A DNA stretch of 40,092 nt from Candidatus Oscillibacter pullicola (GTDB lineage Bacteria > Bacillota > Clostridia > Oscillospirales > Oscillospiraceae), in assembly GCA_019118935.1 (NCBI GenBank), contig DWXY01000127.1, forward strand, positions 1-40,092, in the 5' to 3' direction. The notes beneath the pieces were generated by a model. That model did no database searches, was not told the DNA's origin, and saw only the letters and a list, made by a program, of their open reading frames with translations. The position numbers and the translations under genes were made by a program. Below are positions 26,879 through 36,209 of this stretch, in pieces (the stretch's first letter is position 1; each line of letters begins with the position of its first letter).

Positions 26879-29347
26879 ATGACGAACAGACCCAGAAGAA
26901 AGAGCGACGCCGCCCGCCGGGCGAACCAGGTGATCCGGGGCAGGACGATGTTCATCATGCTGCTGCTGGGCGTGGCCACCTTTACGGTGCTGTTTTGGAA
27001 GCTGTACGATCTGCAGATCAACCGGCACGACGAGCTGAAGGCCGAGGCGGTGAGCCAGCAGACCGACAGCATGGTCATCAGCGCCTCCCGGGGGACGATC
27101 TACGACAAAAACGGCGAGATCATGGCCATCTCCTACTCCACGGAGACCGTCTTTGTTGACCCCAAGGCCATTGCATCTTGGGTGGAGAAGCAGGAGCAGG
27201 CCATTGAGGAGGCTGCGGAGGCTGCCGCTGAAAACGGGGAATCATACACACCGCCGGCGGTACTGGACCAGGCGTACATCGCCCGGGGCCTCAGCCGCAT
27301 CCTGGATGTGGAGGAGGAGACCATTCTGGAGCAGTTGGGGCGGACCAACCGGCAGAATGAAGTGATAAAGAAGAAGGTGGACCAGGACGTGGCCGATGAG
27401 GTCCGCCGGTTCATCAATGGTGAGATTGACGACGAGGGCAACCAGCTCACCATGGTGAACGAGGACGGCAACACCGTCCTGATCTCCAATCCCAGCAGGC
27501 GGCCCACCTCCCTCCAGGGTATCCATCTGACGCCGGACACCAAGCGTCTGTATCCCTTCGGCTCTCTGGCAGGCAATGTGATAGGGTTCGTAAATGCCAA
27601 CAATGTGGGTGCCTACGGGCTGGAGGCGTCCTATGATGACGTGCTCAGCGGCAGAAACGGCCTGACCGTCACGCCCACCAACGTCAACGGCACGCCCCTG
27701 CTGTTCAGCGGCGGTGAACAAATGTTTGAAGCGGAGAACGGCAGCAGCCTGGTGCTGACCCTGGACACCAACGTCCAGTACGCCCTGGAAAAGGGCCTGG
27801 AGAGCATGCTGGATAAGTACGACGCGGCCAACGGCGGCACCGGCATCGTCATGGACGTGAACACCGGCGCCATCGTGGCCATGGCCTCCTATCCCAACTA
27901 TGACCCCGGCGACTTTTCCACCATCTATACCGAGGAGCTTCAGGCGGAGTTGGACGCCGATTTGGCGAAAATCCAGCAGAACCGTGGAACCTATGAAACG
28001 GAGGAAAAGTATAACGAGGCTTTGACGAATGCCCGGGCCACCGTCCAGTTCAAGCAGTGGCGGAACAAGTGCTATCAGGACACCTATGAGCCCGGCTCCA
28101 CCTTCAAGTCCATCACGCTGGCCACGGCCCTGGAGGAGGGCGTGGTGAACATGAACACCACCTTCACCTGCACCGGCTCCATCCACGTGGAGGGCTGGGG
28201 AAAGCCCATCAACTGCTCCAAGCGGGCCGGACACGGCACCCAGACCCTGAAGGTGGCCACCGGCAACTCCTGCAACCCGGCCTTCGTCACCATGGGCCTG
28301 AAGATCGGCACCGAGGCCTATTACAAGTACCTCAAGTCCTTCGGCCTCATGGAGACCACCGGCATCGACCTGCCCGCTGAGGCGGAGGGCATCTTCGCCA
28401 ATGAGGACAGCTTCAACTCCAACGTGGTTTCCCTGGCGGCCTACTCCTTCGGCCAGACCTTCAACGTCACGCCCCTGGAGCTGATCCGGGCCCAGGCGGC
28501 CACCATCAACGGCGGCTACCTGTACACCCCCTATCTGGTGGAACAGGTGCTGGACGACGAGGGCAACATCCTCAGCCAGCACGAGACCACGGCGGTGCGG
28601 CAGGTCATCAGTGAGGAGACCTCCGCCAAGGTGCGGGAGTGCCTGGAGTGGGTGGTGTCCGACGGCGGCGGCCGCAACGGACAGGTGACGGGCTACCGCA
28701 TCGGCGGCAAGACCGGCACCGGGGATAAGACCGGCACCAAGGACGTGGTGGTGTCTTTCATGTGCTTCGCCCCGGCGGACGACCCGCAGTACATCATGCT
28801 GCTGACCATGGACACCCCCAGCCGCACCACCGGCACCGCCGTGTTCGGCGGCACCATGGTGGCCCCGGTGGCCAGCCAGATCATGAGCGAGATCCTGCCT
28901 CTGTTGGGCGTTGAGCCGGATTACACCGCCGAGGAGCTGGTGGGCGCCGACACCACGGTCCCCAATCTGGTGGGCCAGACCCGGGAGGCCGCCGAAGAGC
29001 GGCTGGCCGACTTGGGCTTCACCTTCCGCACCGTGGGGGACGGGGACACGGTCACCGACCAGACCCCCGCCGGCGGCGCCATCGTGCCCGGAAATGCCTC
29101 CATCATCCTCTACCTGGGCCAGGAGAAGCCGGACACCCCCTGCACCGTGCCCAATGTGGTGGGGAAGAGCGCCTCTGAGGCCAACAAGGCCATCACCAAC
29201 GCCGGACTTATCATGAAGGTCACCGGCACCACCACAGCCAGCTCCGGCAACGTCTACGCCATCACCCAGTCCCTTCCCGCGGGCACGGAGGTGGCGGCGG
29301 GCACGGTGGTGACCGTCCAGTTCGGCGACAACTCCGTCCTGGATTGA
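26879..29347 (+). CDS. Class B penicillin-binding protein (PBP2/SpoVD-like) with two C-terminal PASTA domains
   Basis: SxxK 'EPGSTFKSITLA', SxN 'TGNSCNPAF', KTG 'GGKTGTGDKTG'; PASTA 'TTVPNLVGQTREAAEERLADLG' and 'CTVPNVVGKSASEANKAITNAG'. Confidence 0.96.
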   Translation: MTNRPRRKSDAARRANQVIRGRTMFIMLLLGVATFTVLFWKLYDLQINRHDELKAEAVSQQTDSMVISASRGTIYDKNGEIMAISYSTETVFVDPKAIASWVEKQEQAIEEAAEAAAENGESYTPPAVLDQAYIARGLSRILDVEEETILEQLGRTNRQNEVIKKKVDQDVADEVRRFINGEIDDEGNQLTMVNEDGNTVLISNPSRRPTSLQGIHLTPDTKRLYPFGSLAGNVIGFVNANNVGAYGLEASYDDVLSGRNGLTVTPTNVNGTPLLFSGGEQMFEAENGSSLVLTLDTNVQYALEKGLESMLDKYDAANGGTGIVMDVNTGAIVAMASYPNYDPGDFSTIYTEELQAELDADLAKIQQNRGTYETEEKYNEALTNARATVQFKQWRNKCYQDTYEPGSTFKSITLATALEEGVVNMNTTFTCTGSIHVEGWGKPINCSKRAGHGTQTLKVATGNSCNPAFVTMGLKIGTEAYYKYLKSFGLMETTGIDLPAEAEGIFANEDSFNSNVVSLAAYSFGQTFNVTPLELIRAQAATINGGYLYTPYLVEQVLDDEGNILSQHETTAVRQVISEETSAKVRECLEWVVSDGGGRNGQVTGYRIGGKTGTGDKTGTKDVVVSFMCFAPADDPQYIMLLTMDTPSRTTGTAVFGGTMVAPVASQIMSEILPLLGVEPDYTAEELVGADTTVPNLVGQTREAAEERLADLGFTFRTVGDGDTVTDQTPAGGAIVPGNASIILYLGQEKPDTPCTVPNVVGKSASEANKAITNAGLIMKVTGTTTASSGNVYAITQSLPAGTEVAAGTVVTVQFGDNSVLD

Positions 29348-29462
29348 GAAAGCAGGTTCTGCATGGTTTTCGGCACCTTCCTCCGTATACTTTGCAAATC
29401 CCCTTGTTTATAATGAGGGACGGCAAACTGCTGCCAGACTGAACAAAAGGGGTGTGCATACG

Positions 29463-30911
29463 ATGCATTTAAAAACGCTGCTGGCGGGGCTTTCCCTGCG
29501 GTCCGCCACCGCGGACATGGAGACGGAGATCACCCGTATCAGCTATGACTCCCGGACCACGGCGCCCGGGGACGTCTTTGTGGCCATGACCGGCTTTGCC
29601 GCCGACGGCCACGCCTATATCGGAAAGGCCATGGCGGCGGGGGCCGCCGCGGTGGTGTGCGAGCGGCCGCCGGAGGACAGCTCCGTGCCCTATGTTCTGG
29701 TGGAGAACTCCCGCCGGGCCCTGGCGGTGATGGCCGCAAACTACTACGGCCATCCGGCGGACAGCATGACCATGGTGGCCGTCACCGGCACCAACGGCAA
29801 GACTACCACCACTTACCTGCTGAAGGCCATCCTGGAACAGGAGCTGGGGGCCAAGGTGGGCCTGATCGGCACCAACCAGGATCTGATCGGCGACGAGGTG
29901 GTGCCCACCGAGCGCACCACGCCGGAGTCCCTGGAGCTCCAGGAGCTGTTTGCCCGGATGCGCTCCGCCGGCTGCACCCATGTGGTGATGGAGGCCTCCT
30001 CCCACGCTCTGGCGCTGGACCGGGTGTACGGCATCCACTACGCGGTGGGCATCTTCACCAATCTGACCCAGGACCACCTGGATTTCCACAAGACCATGGA
30101 GGCTTACTGCGACGCCAAGGCCATCCTGTTCCAGAACTGCGACGTGGGTGTCTGCAACGCCGACGACCCGTGGATGGAGCGGCTGCTGCAAAACGCCACC
30201 TGCCGGCGGTACCTCTACGCAGAGCACGCCGCGGCGGACCTGCGGGCGGAGAACATCCTTCTCGCGGCGGACCACATCGCCTTCGACGCGGTGACGAAAG
30301 ATGGCCGGACGCCCATCAAAGTTGGCATTCCTGGCGGATTTATGGTATATAATACGCTGGATGTGCTGGGCGCGGCCCTGGCCCTGGGCGTTCCCCTGGA
30401 AAAGAGTGCCCGGGCGCTGTCCACGGTTCCCCATGTGAAGGGGCGGGTGGAGGTGGTCCCCACGCCGGGAAAGGACTACACGGTCCTGATCGACTACTCC
30501 CACACCCCGGACAGCCTGGAGAACATCCTCCGCACCGTGAAGGGCTTTGCCAAGGGCCGCACCGTGGCCCTGTTCGGCTGCGGCGGCGACCGGGACCGGA
30601 CCAAGCGGCCCATCATGGGCAGCGTGGCGGCGGAGCTGGCGGACTTCGTGGTGGTGACCTCCGACAACCCCCGGACCGAGGACCCGGAGGCCATCATCGC
30701 CGACATCCTGCCGGGCCTGGAGGGCAGCGGTACCCCCTACCAGGTGATCTGCGACCGGGTGGAGGCCATCCACTGGGCGATGGACCACGCGCAGCCCGGC
30801 GATGTCATCGCCCTGTGCGGCAAGGGCCACGAGACCTACCAGGAAGTGAACCACGAGAAGCACCACATGGACGAACGGGAGATCGTGGCGGACCATCTGA
30901 CTGGAAAATGA
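29463..30911 (+). CDS. murE: UDP-N-acetylmuramoyl-tripeptide synthetase MurE (meso-DAP type)
   Basis: 'VAVTGTNGKTTTTYLLKAILEQ', 'RTTPESLELQELFARM', 'DNPRTEDP' motif, 'GKGHETYQ'. Confidence 0.97.
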   Translation: MHLKTLLAGLSLRSATADMETEITRISYDSRTTAPGDVFVAMTGFAADGHAYIGKAMAAGAAAVVCERPPEDSSVPYVLVENSRRALAVMAANYYGHPADSMTMVAVTGTNGKTTTTYLLKAILEQELGAKVGLIGTNQDLIGDEVVPTERTTPESLELQELFARMRSAGCTHVVMEASSHALALDRVYGIHYAVGIFTNLTQDHLDFHKTMEAYCDAKAILFQNCDVGVCNADDPWMERLLQNATCRRYLYAEHAAADLRAENILLAADHIAFDAVTKDGRTPIKVGIPGGFMVYNTLDVLGAALALGVPLEKSARALSTVPHVKGRVEVVPTPGKDYTVLIDYSHTPDSLENILRTVKGFAKGRTVALFGCGGDRDRTKRPIMGSVAAELADFVVVTSDNPRTEDPEAIIADILPGLEGSGTPYQVICDRVEAIHWAMDHAQPGDVIALCGKGHETYQEVNHEKHHMDEREIVADHLTGK

Positions 30912-31159
30912 CCGCCGGGCGTCCGGCGTCAAGCGGTTTGCCGCGGGCAAACCCTTGAAATCGGCCGAATTCACTTCGGACGATTTGAGTCAAATGCGGG
31001 GTGTGAACCACGAGAAGCACCACATGGACGAACGGGAGATCGTGGCGGACCATCTGGCCGGAAAGTGACCGCCGGGCGTCCGGCGTCAAGCGGTTTGCCG
31101 CGGGCAAACCCTTGAAATCGGCCGAATTCACTTCGGACGGCCCGCGCGAAATGCGGCTG
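30846..31159 (+). repeat. 157-bp tandem duplication including the last codons of murE and its 3' flank
   Basis: Copy 1 30846-31002 and copy 2 31003-31159 align without gaps; mismatches are a few substitutions near the stop codon and a divergent ~10-nt block near the 3' end. Confidence 0.95.
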
Positions 31160-31297
31160 TCAGCCATGGGCGGCGCCGCATGGACAATGGGATACGGCGG
31201 GACATCCGGCGGAGAATCGGCCGCCGGAGAACCGCTGGAATCAGGAACGCACCAAAGGGCCGGGGCTGTGCCCGGCGAAGGAGAGGGAGACGGATAT

Positions 31298-32284
31298 ATG
31301 ACACTTTCTTTGATCGCGGCGGCCGTCAGCTTTGTGCTGACGCTGCTCATCGGCAGATTTCTCATCCCGGAGCTGCGCAAGCTGAAGGCCGGCCAGGAGA
31401 TCCGGGAGGACGGCCCCACGTGGCACAAGTCCAAGGCCGGCACGCCCACCATGGGCGGCATCATGTTCATCCTGGGCGCGGGGGTCACCGTGTTCATCCT
31501 GGGGTGGAGCTTCATGCTGGAGGGGGTGTTCTGGCACCTCTACGTGTATCTCTTCGCCCTGATCTTCGGCCTGATCGGCTTTGTGGACGACTACCGCAAG
31601 GTCCGCCAGCACCAGAACGAGGGACTGACGGCCCGGCAGAAGTTCATCCTTCAGCTGGCGGCGGCGGTGGTGTTCCTGGTGCTGATGCGGTACGAGGGTC
31701 TGCTGACCAACGACCTGTATATCCCCTTCCTGAACATCAGCTTTACTATCAACTGGATCGTGTATCTGATCTTCGCGGCCTTCGTCATCGTGGGCTGCGT
31801 CAACGCCGTGAACCTGACCGACGGCATCGACGGCCTGGCTGCCAGCGTCACCTTTGTGGTGATGGCGTTCTTCACCGTGGCCGGCATCCTCTGGAGCGCC
31901 TACGGCATCCAGGCCCTGTTCCCGGCGGCCATGGCGGGGGGACTGGCGGCCTTCTTCGTCTATAACCACCACCCCGCCAAGGTGTTCATGGGAGACACCG
32001 GCAGCCTGTTCCTGGGCGGCGCGGTGGCGGCGCTGGCCTTTGTGTTCGATATGCCCCTGGTGCTGATCCCCGTGGGCATCATCTACATCCTGGAGACGCT
32101 GTCCGACATCATCCAGGTGGGCTACTTCAAGCTGACCCACGGCAAGCGGTTCTTCAAGATGGCCCCCCTGCACCACCACCTGGAGCTCTCCGGCTGGAGT
32201 GAGGCAAAGCTGGTGGCGGTGTTCTCCCTGGTGACGCTGGCCGGCTGCGTTCTGGCCTATCTGGGCGTCCAGGGACGATTCTGA
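31298..32284 (+). CDS. mraY: Phospho-N-acetylmuramoyl-pentapeptide-transferase
   Basis: 'GPTWHKSKAGTPTMGGIMFI', 'NAVNLTDGIDGLAA', 'VFMGDTGSLFLGG', 'APLHHHLELSGWSE'. Confidence 0.98.
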   Translation: MTLSLIAAAVSFVLTLLIGRFLIPELRKLKAGQEIREDGPTWHKSKAGTPTMGGIMFILGAGVTVFILGWSFMLEGVFWHLYVYLFALIFGLIGFVDDYRKVRQHQNEGLTARQKFILQLAAAVVFLVLMRYEGLLTNDLYIPFLNISFTINWIVYLIFAAFVIVGCVNAVNLTDGIDGLAASVTFVVMAFFTVAGILWSAYGIQALFPAAMAGGLAAFFVYNHHPAKVFMGDTGSLFLGGAVAALAFVFDMPLVLIPVGIIYILETLSDIIQVGYFKLTHGKRFFKMAPLHHHLELSGWSEAKLVAVFSLVTLAGCVLAYLGVQGRF

Positions 32285-32349
32285 GCACTCTGCGCCGGCC
32301 CGCTGCGGAGCGCGGCAAGATCCACAGACCCCGAGAGGAGGGAAGCAGT

Positions 32350-33591
32350 ATGGTACGGCAGAAAAAAGCCCCGGCGGCCCGCCGGCGGCCCATGAGCCGG
32401 GAGGAGGCCCTGGCCCGGCAGGAGCGCCAGCAGCGCCGCCGGGAGCTGGAGCAGGAGAGCCGGGAACTGGCCAAGGGCCCCATTGACCTGCCGTTCTTCA
32501 TCCTGGTGATGCTGCTGACCGGCGTGGGCCTGGTGATGCTGCTGTCCGCCAGCTTTCCCTCCGCCTATTACGAGACGGACGGCCAGAACCCCATGTCCTA
32601 CTTCATCCGCCAGGGCGTATTCGCCATCATGGGCGTGGCGGCCATGCTCTTCATCGGCAAGATCAACTACCAGCGGTTCCGCGGTCTTGCAAAGCCGCTG
32701 CTGTATCTGGCCGTCATTCTGCTGATCCTGGTGATCGTGCCGGGCAACCCCCTGGCCATCACCCGGAACAACGCCACCCGCTGGCTGGGCATCCCGGGCA
32801 CCTCGCTGCAGTTCCAGCCCTCGGAGATCGCAAAGCTGGCGGTGGTGATCTACTTTGCCGACAGCATCTCCAAGAAAAAGGACCGTATGCAGACGTTCCG
32901 CTACGGCATCGCCCCCTATGCGGTGCTGCTGATCGTTCTGGCGGCCCTGGTGGGCATCGAGCCCCACCTCTCCGGCGCCATCCTCATCATGGGCGCCGGC
33001 GCGGTGATGATGCTGGTGGGCGGCATCCACTGGAGATGGGTGGGGCTGGCCATGGGCGCAGCCGGGCTGCTGCTGTATCTGGTGCTGGGCGTGATCGGCT
33101 ACAACGCCTCCCGCATCGAGATGTGGCACAACCCCTGGCTGGATCCCCAGGGAGCCGGCTACCAGCTGCGCCAGAGCCTCATCACCATCGGCTCCGGCGG
33201 CCTGTGGGGTGTGGGCCTGGGCAAGAGCCGCCAGAAGTTCCTCTACCTGCCGGAGGAGCACAACGACTTTATCTTCGCCATCGTCTGCGAGGAGCTGGGC
33301 CTGATCGGCGCCACCGTCATCATGCTGTTGTTCGCGGCGCTGATCCTCCGGGGCTTCTGGATCGCCCTCCACGCCCGGGACCGGTTCGGCAGCCTGATGG
33401 TGGTGGGCATCATGACCCTGGTGGGCCTTCAGACGTTTTTGAACATCGGCGTGGTGACGGGCCTGCTGCCCACCACCGGCATCTCCCTGCCGTTTTTCAG
33501 CTACGGCGGCACGGCGCTGTCCATCCAGCTGGCGGAGATGGGGATCGTCCTGTCGGTCTCACGGCAGATGAAGCCCACAAAGGCGGGGTAG
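32350..33591 (+). CDS. ftsW: SEDS-family glycosyltransferase FtsW/SpoVE type
   Basis: 'LLTGVGLVMLLSASFPSA', 'LGIPGTSLQFQPSEIAKLAVVIYFA', 'YLPEEHNDFIFAIVCEELGLIGA', 'LPTTGISLPFFSYGGTA'. Confidence 0.96.
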   Translation: MVRQKKAPAARRRPMSREEALARQERQQRRRELEQESRELAKGPIDLPFFILVMLLTGVGLVMLLSASFPSAYYETDGQNPMSYFIRQGVFAIMGVAAMLFIGKINYQRFRGLAKPLLYLAVILLILVIVPGNPLAITRNNATRWLGIPGTSLQFQPSEIAKLAVVIYFADSISKKKDRMQTFRYGIAPYAVLLIVLAALVGIEPHLSGAILIMGAGAVMMLVGGIHWRWVGLAMGAAGLLLYLVLGVIGYNASRIEMWHNPWLDPQGAGYQLRQSLITIGSGGLWGVGLGKSRQKFLYLPEEHNDFIFAIVCEELGLIGATVIMLLFAALILRGFWIALHARDRFGSLMVVGIMTLVGLQTFLNIGVVTGLLPTTGISLPFFSYGGTALSIQLAEMGIVLSVSRQMKPTKAG

Positions 33592-33607
33592 TACGATCCA
33601 GATAGGA

Positions 33608-33708
33608 GTTAAGAGATAAAAGATAAGAGATCAAGGCGGAATCTCAAAAATGTCCGGCTATGCCGGACACCAAATCTCTTGTCCCTTAACTTTTATCTCA
33701 TATCTTTC
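33608..33708. repeat. AT-rich imperfect inverted-repeat element with central perfect hairpin
   Basis: Left arm GTTAAGAGATAAAAGATAAGAGAT, centre TGTCCGGC-TAT-GCCGGACA (33651-33669), right arm ATCTCTTGTCCCTTAACTTTTATCTCATATC. Confidence 0.8.
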
Positions 33709-33725
33709 GATTGGAGTGCAGCAAA

Positions 33726-34862
33726 GTGGCAGCATCATTGAAGAAGGTGATCTTCACCTGCGGCGGCACGGCCGGGCATGTGAACCCGGCCATCGCGCTG
33801 GCCCAGCTGATGCGCGAAAAGGACCCGGAGACGGAATTTTTGTTCGTGGGAGCGGAGCGGGGACTGGAGAAGGACCTGATCCCCAAGGCGGGATACGACT
33901 TCCGCACCGTCCACATCTCCAGCTTCCACCGGTCCTTCAAGCCCCGGGAGATCCGGCACAACCTGGTCTCCGTGGGGAATCTCCTTCGGGCCCCTGGAGA
34001 GGCCCGGGCCATCCTGCGGCAGTTCCGGCCGGACGTGGTCATCGGCACGGGGGGCTACGCCAGCTTCCCCATGGTGAAGGCCGCCGCCAAGGCGGGGATC
34101 CCCACGGCCGTTCACGAGTCCAACATGGTGCCCGGCCTCACCACGGAGATGCTGGAGCCCTTCGCGGACCGGATCATGGTGGGGTTTGAGGCCTGCCGGG
34201 AGCACTACCGCCATCCGGAGAAGGTGATCGTCACCGGCACGCCGGTGCGGCGGGACTTCTTCCACCTGACGAAGGCGGAGGCCAAGAAGGCCCTGGGCGT
34301 GGACGACGGCCGGCCCCTGCTGGTGTCCTTCTGGGGGTCCCTGGGGGCCTCCGGCATGAACCGGCAGATGGCGGACTTCCTGGTGCTGGAGGCGGCCAAG
34401 GAGCCCTTCCACCACATCCACGGCGCCGGAAAGGACGGCTATCCGGTGCTGCTGAAGCTGCTGCGGGAGAAGGGGGTGGACCTGGCGGACCACCCGGCGC
34501 TGCAGGTGCGGGAGTACATCTACGACATGGCCGCCGTCATGCGGGCGGCGGATCTGGTGCTCTGCCGGGCGGGAGCCTCCACCATCAGCGAGCTGACGGC
34601 GCTGGGGGTCCCGGCGCTGATCGTGCCCTCCCCCTATGTCACCAACAACCACCAGGAAAAAAACGCAAGGGTCCTGGAAAACGCCGGCGGCGCCGCGGTG
34701 CTGCTGGAGAAGGACTGCTCCGGTCAGGCGCTGTTCCAGGCGGCCTGCGGCATCCTCCACGACGGAGCGCGCCGGGCCTCCATGGAGCGGGCCATGTCCG
34801 CCCTGGGAATCCGGGACGCCACAGAGCGAATTTATCAAACTGTGCTGGAAATCTGCCAGTAA
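33726..34862 (+). CDS. murG: UDP-N-acetylglucosamine--N-acetylmuramyl-(pentapeptide) pyrophosphoryl-undecaprenol N-acetylglucosamine transferase
   Basis: 'KKVIFTCGGTAGHVNPAIALAQLM', 'VIGTGGYASFPMVKAAAKAGIPTAVHESNMVPGL', 'LCRAGASTISELTALGVPALIVPSPYVTNNHQEKNA'. GTG 33726 chosen; the start is uncertain. Confidence 0.96.
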   Translation: MAASLKKVIFTCGGTAGHVNPAIALAQLMREKDPETEFLFVGAERGLEKDLIPKAGYDFRTVHISSFHRSFKPREIRHNLVSVGNLLRAPGEARAILRQFRPDVVIGTGGYASFPMVKAAAKAGIPTAVHESNMVPGLTTEMLEPFADRIMVGFEACREHYRHPEKVIVTGTPVRRDFFHLTKAEAKKALGVDDGRPLLVSFWGSLGASGMNRQMADFLVLEAAKEPFHHIHGAGKDGYPVLLKLLREKGVDLADHPALQVREYIYDMAAVMRAADLVLCRAGASTISELTALGVPALIVPSPYVTNNHQEKNARVLENAGGAAVLLEKDCSGQALFQAACGILHDGARRASMERAMSALGIRDATERIYQTVLEICQ

Positions 34863-34926
34863 CCACGAAACCCCGCCGGCCATAGGATGGACTGTTGAAC
34901 CATTCTGGATTCGGAGGGGAACGGAT

Positions 34927-36198
34927 ATGAGCCAGCTTTTGTCGGTGCGAGGCGGCCGCCGCCTGGAGGGCGAGGTCACGATCCAGGGGGCCAAGAACAG
35001 CGTCCTGCCCATCCTGGCGGCCACGCTGTTGGCAAGGGGACAGGTGGCGCTGCTGGGCTGCCCCCGGCTGCGGGATGTGGACGCCTCCATCCGCATCCTG
35101 CGGCATCTGGGCTGCGACGCCCACTGGGAGGCGGATGCCCTGGCGGTGGACACCACCGCCCTGCGCCGCTGTGAGATCTCGGATGTACTCATGCGGGAAA
35201 TGCGCTCCTCCGCCATTTTCCTGGGGGCGATCCTGGCCCGGTGCGGCCAGGCGGATCTGAGCTACCCCGGCGGGTGCGAGCTGGGCCCCCGGCCCATCGA
35301 CCTCCACCTCTCGGGCCTGCGGGACCTGGGGGCGGAGATCCGGGAGGAGGGCGGCTTCCTCCACTGCCGGGCGGACCGGCTGCGGGGCCGGGAAGTGGTG
35401 CTGCGGATGCCCTCCGTGGGGGCCACGGAGAATCTGATGCTGGCCGCCTGCGGGGCGGAGGGCGTCACGGTGATCTCCAACGCCGCCCGGGAGCCGGAGG
35501 TGGTGGATCTGCAGAACTTCCTGAACGCCTGCGGGGCCCGGGTGTCCGGGGCGGGGAGCTCCGCCGTGTCCATAGAGGGCGGGCAGGACCTCCACGGCTG
35601 TACGTACCGGGTCATGCCGGATCGGATCGCGGCGGCTACTTACCTCTGCGCGGCGGCCTCCGCCGGCGGGGACATCTATCTCCGGGGCGCGGAGGAGCGG
35701 CACCTGGCCACGGTCACCGCCGCCCTGCGGGAGGCGGGCTGCGCCGTCACGGCGGACAGCGGGGGCATCCGGGCCCTGTGCCGGGAGCGGCTGCGGGCCG
35801 TGGGGCCGGTGCAGACGGCGCCCTATCCCGGCTTTCCAACAGACGCCCAGGCGGTGCTGATGGCAGCCCTGCTGCGCAGCCGGGGCGCCACGGTGTTTGA
35901 AGAGAACATCTTTGAAAACCGCTACCGCCATGTGGACGAACTGATCCGCATGGGGGCCAGCATCCGGGTATCCGGCCGGGTGGCGGTGGTCACGGGCGTG
36001 GAACGGCTCCACGGGGCGCCGGTGCGGTGCACGGATCTGCGGGGCGGGGCGGCCCTGTGCGTGGCGGCCCTGTCGGCGGAGGGGGAGACCCGGGTCTCCC
36101 AGATCTGCCACATCGACCGGGGCTACGAAGACCTGGCCCGGGACCTGCGGGCTCTGGGGGCCGACGCGGAGCGGGTGGAAGACACAGAAAACAGCTAG
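34927..36198 (+). CDS. murA: UDP-N-acetylglucosamine 1-carboxyvinyltransferase
   Basis: 'IQGAKNSVLPILAATLL', 'YPGGCELGPRPIDLHLSGLRDLGAEI' with the PGGC catalytic Cys, 'PYPGFPTDAQAVLMAALL'. Confidence 0.97.
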   Translation: MSQLLSVRGGRRLEGEVTIQGAKNSVLPILAATLLARGQVALLGCPRLRDVDASIRILRHLGCDAHWEADALAVDTTALRRCEISDVLMREMRSSAIFLGAILARCGQADLSYPGGCELGPRPIDLHLSGLRDLGAEIREEGGFLHCRADRLRGREVVLRMPSVGATENLMLAACGAEGVTVISNAAREPEVVDLQNFLNACGARVSGAGSSAVSIEGGQDLHGCTYRVMPDRIAAATYLCAAASAGGDIYLRGAEERHLATVTAALREAGCAVTADSGGIRALCRERLRAVGPVQTAPYPGFPTDAQAVLMAALLRSRGATVFEENIFENRYRHVDELIRMGASIRVSGRVAVVTGVERLHGAPVRCTDLRGGAALCVAALSAEGETRVSQICHIDRGYEDLARDLRALGADAERVEDTENS

Positions 36199-36209
36199 GA
36201 GAAGACGAC

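Noticed and set aside
26887-29347. Tandem KTGTGDKTGT in the PBP as a possible repeat expansion
   Set aside because: The first KTG fits the standard KTG(T/S) box; the second is a short coincidental echo without further duplication.
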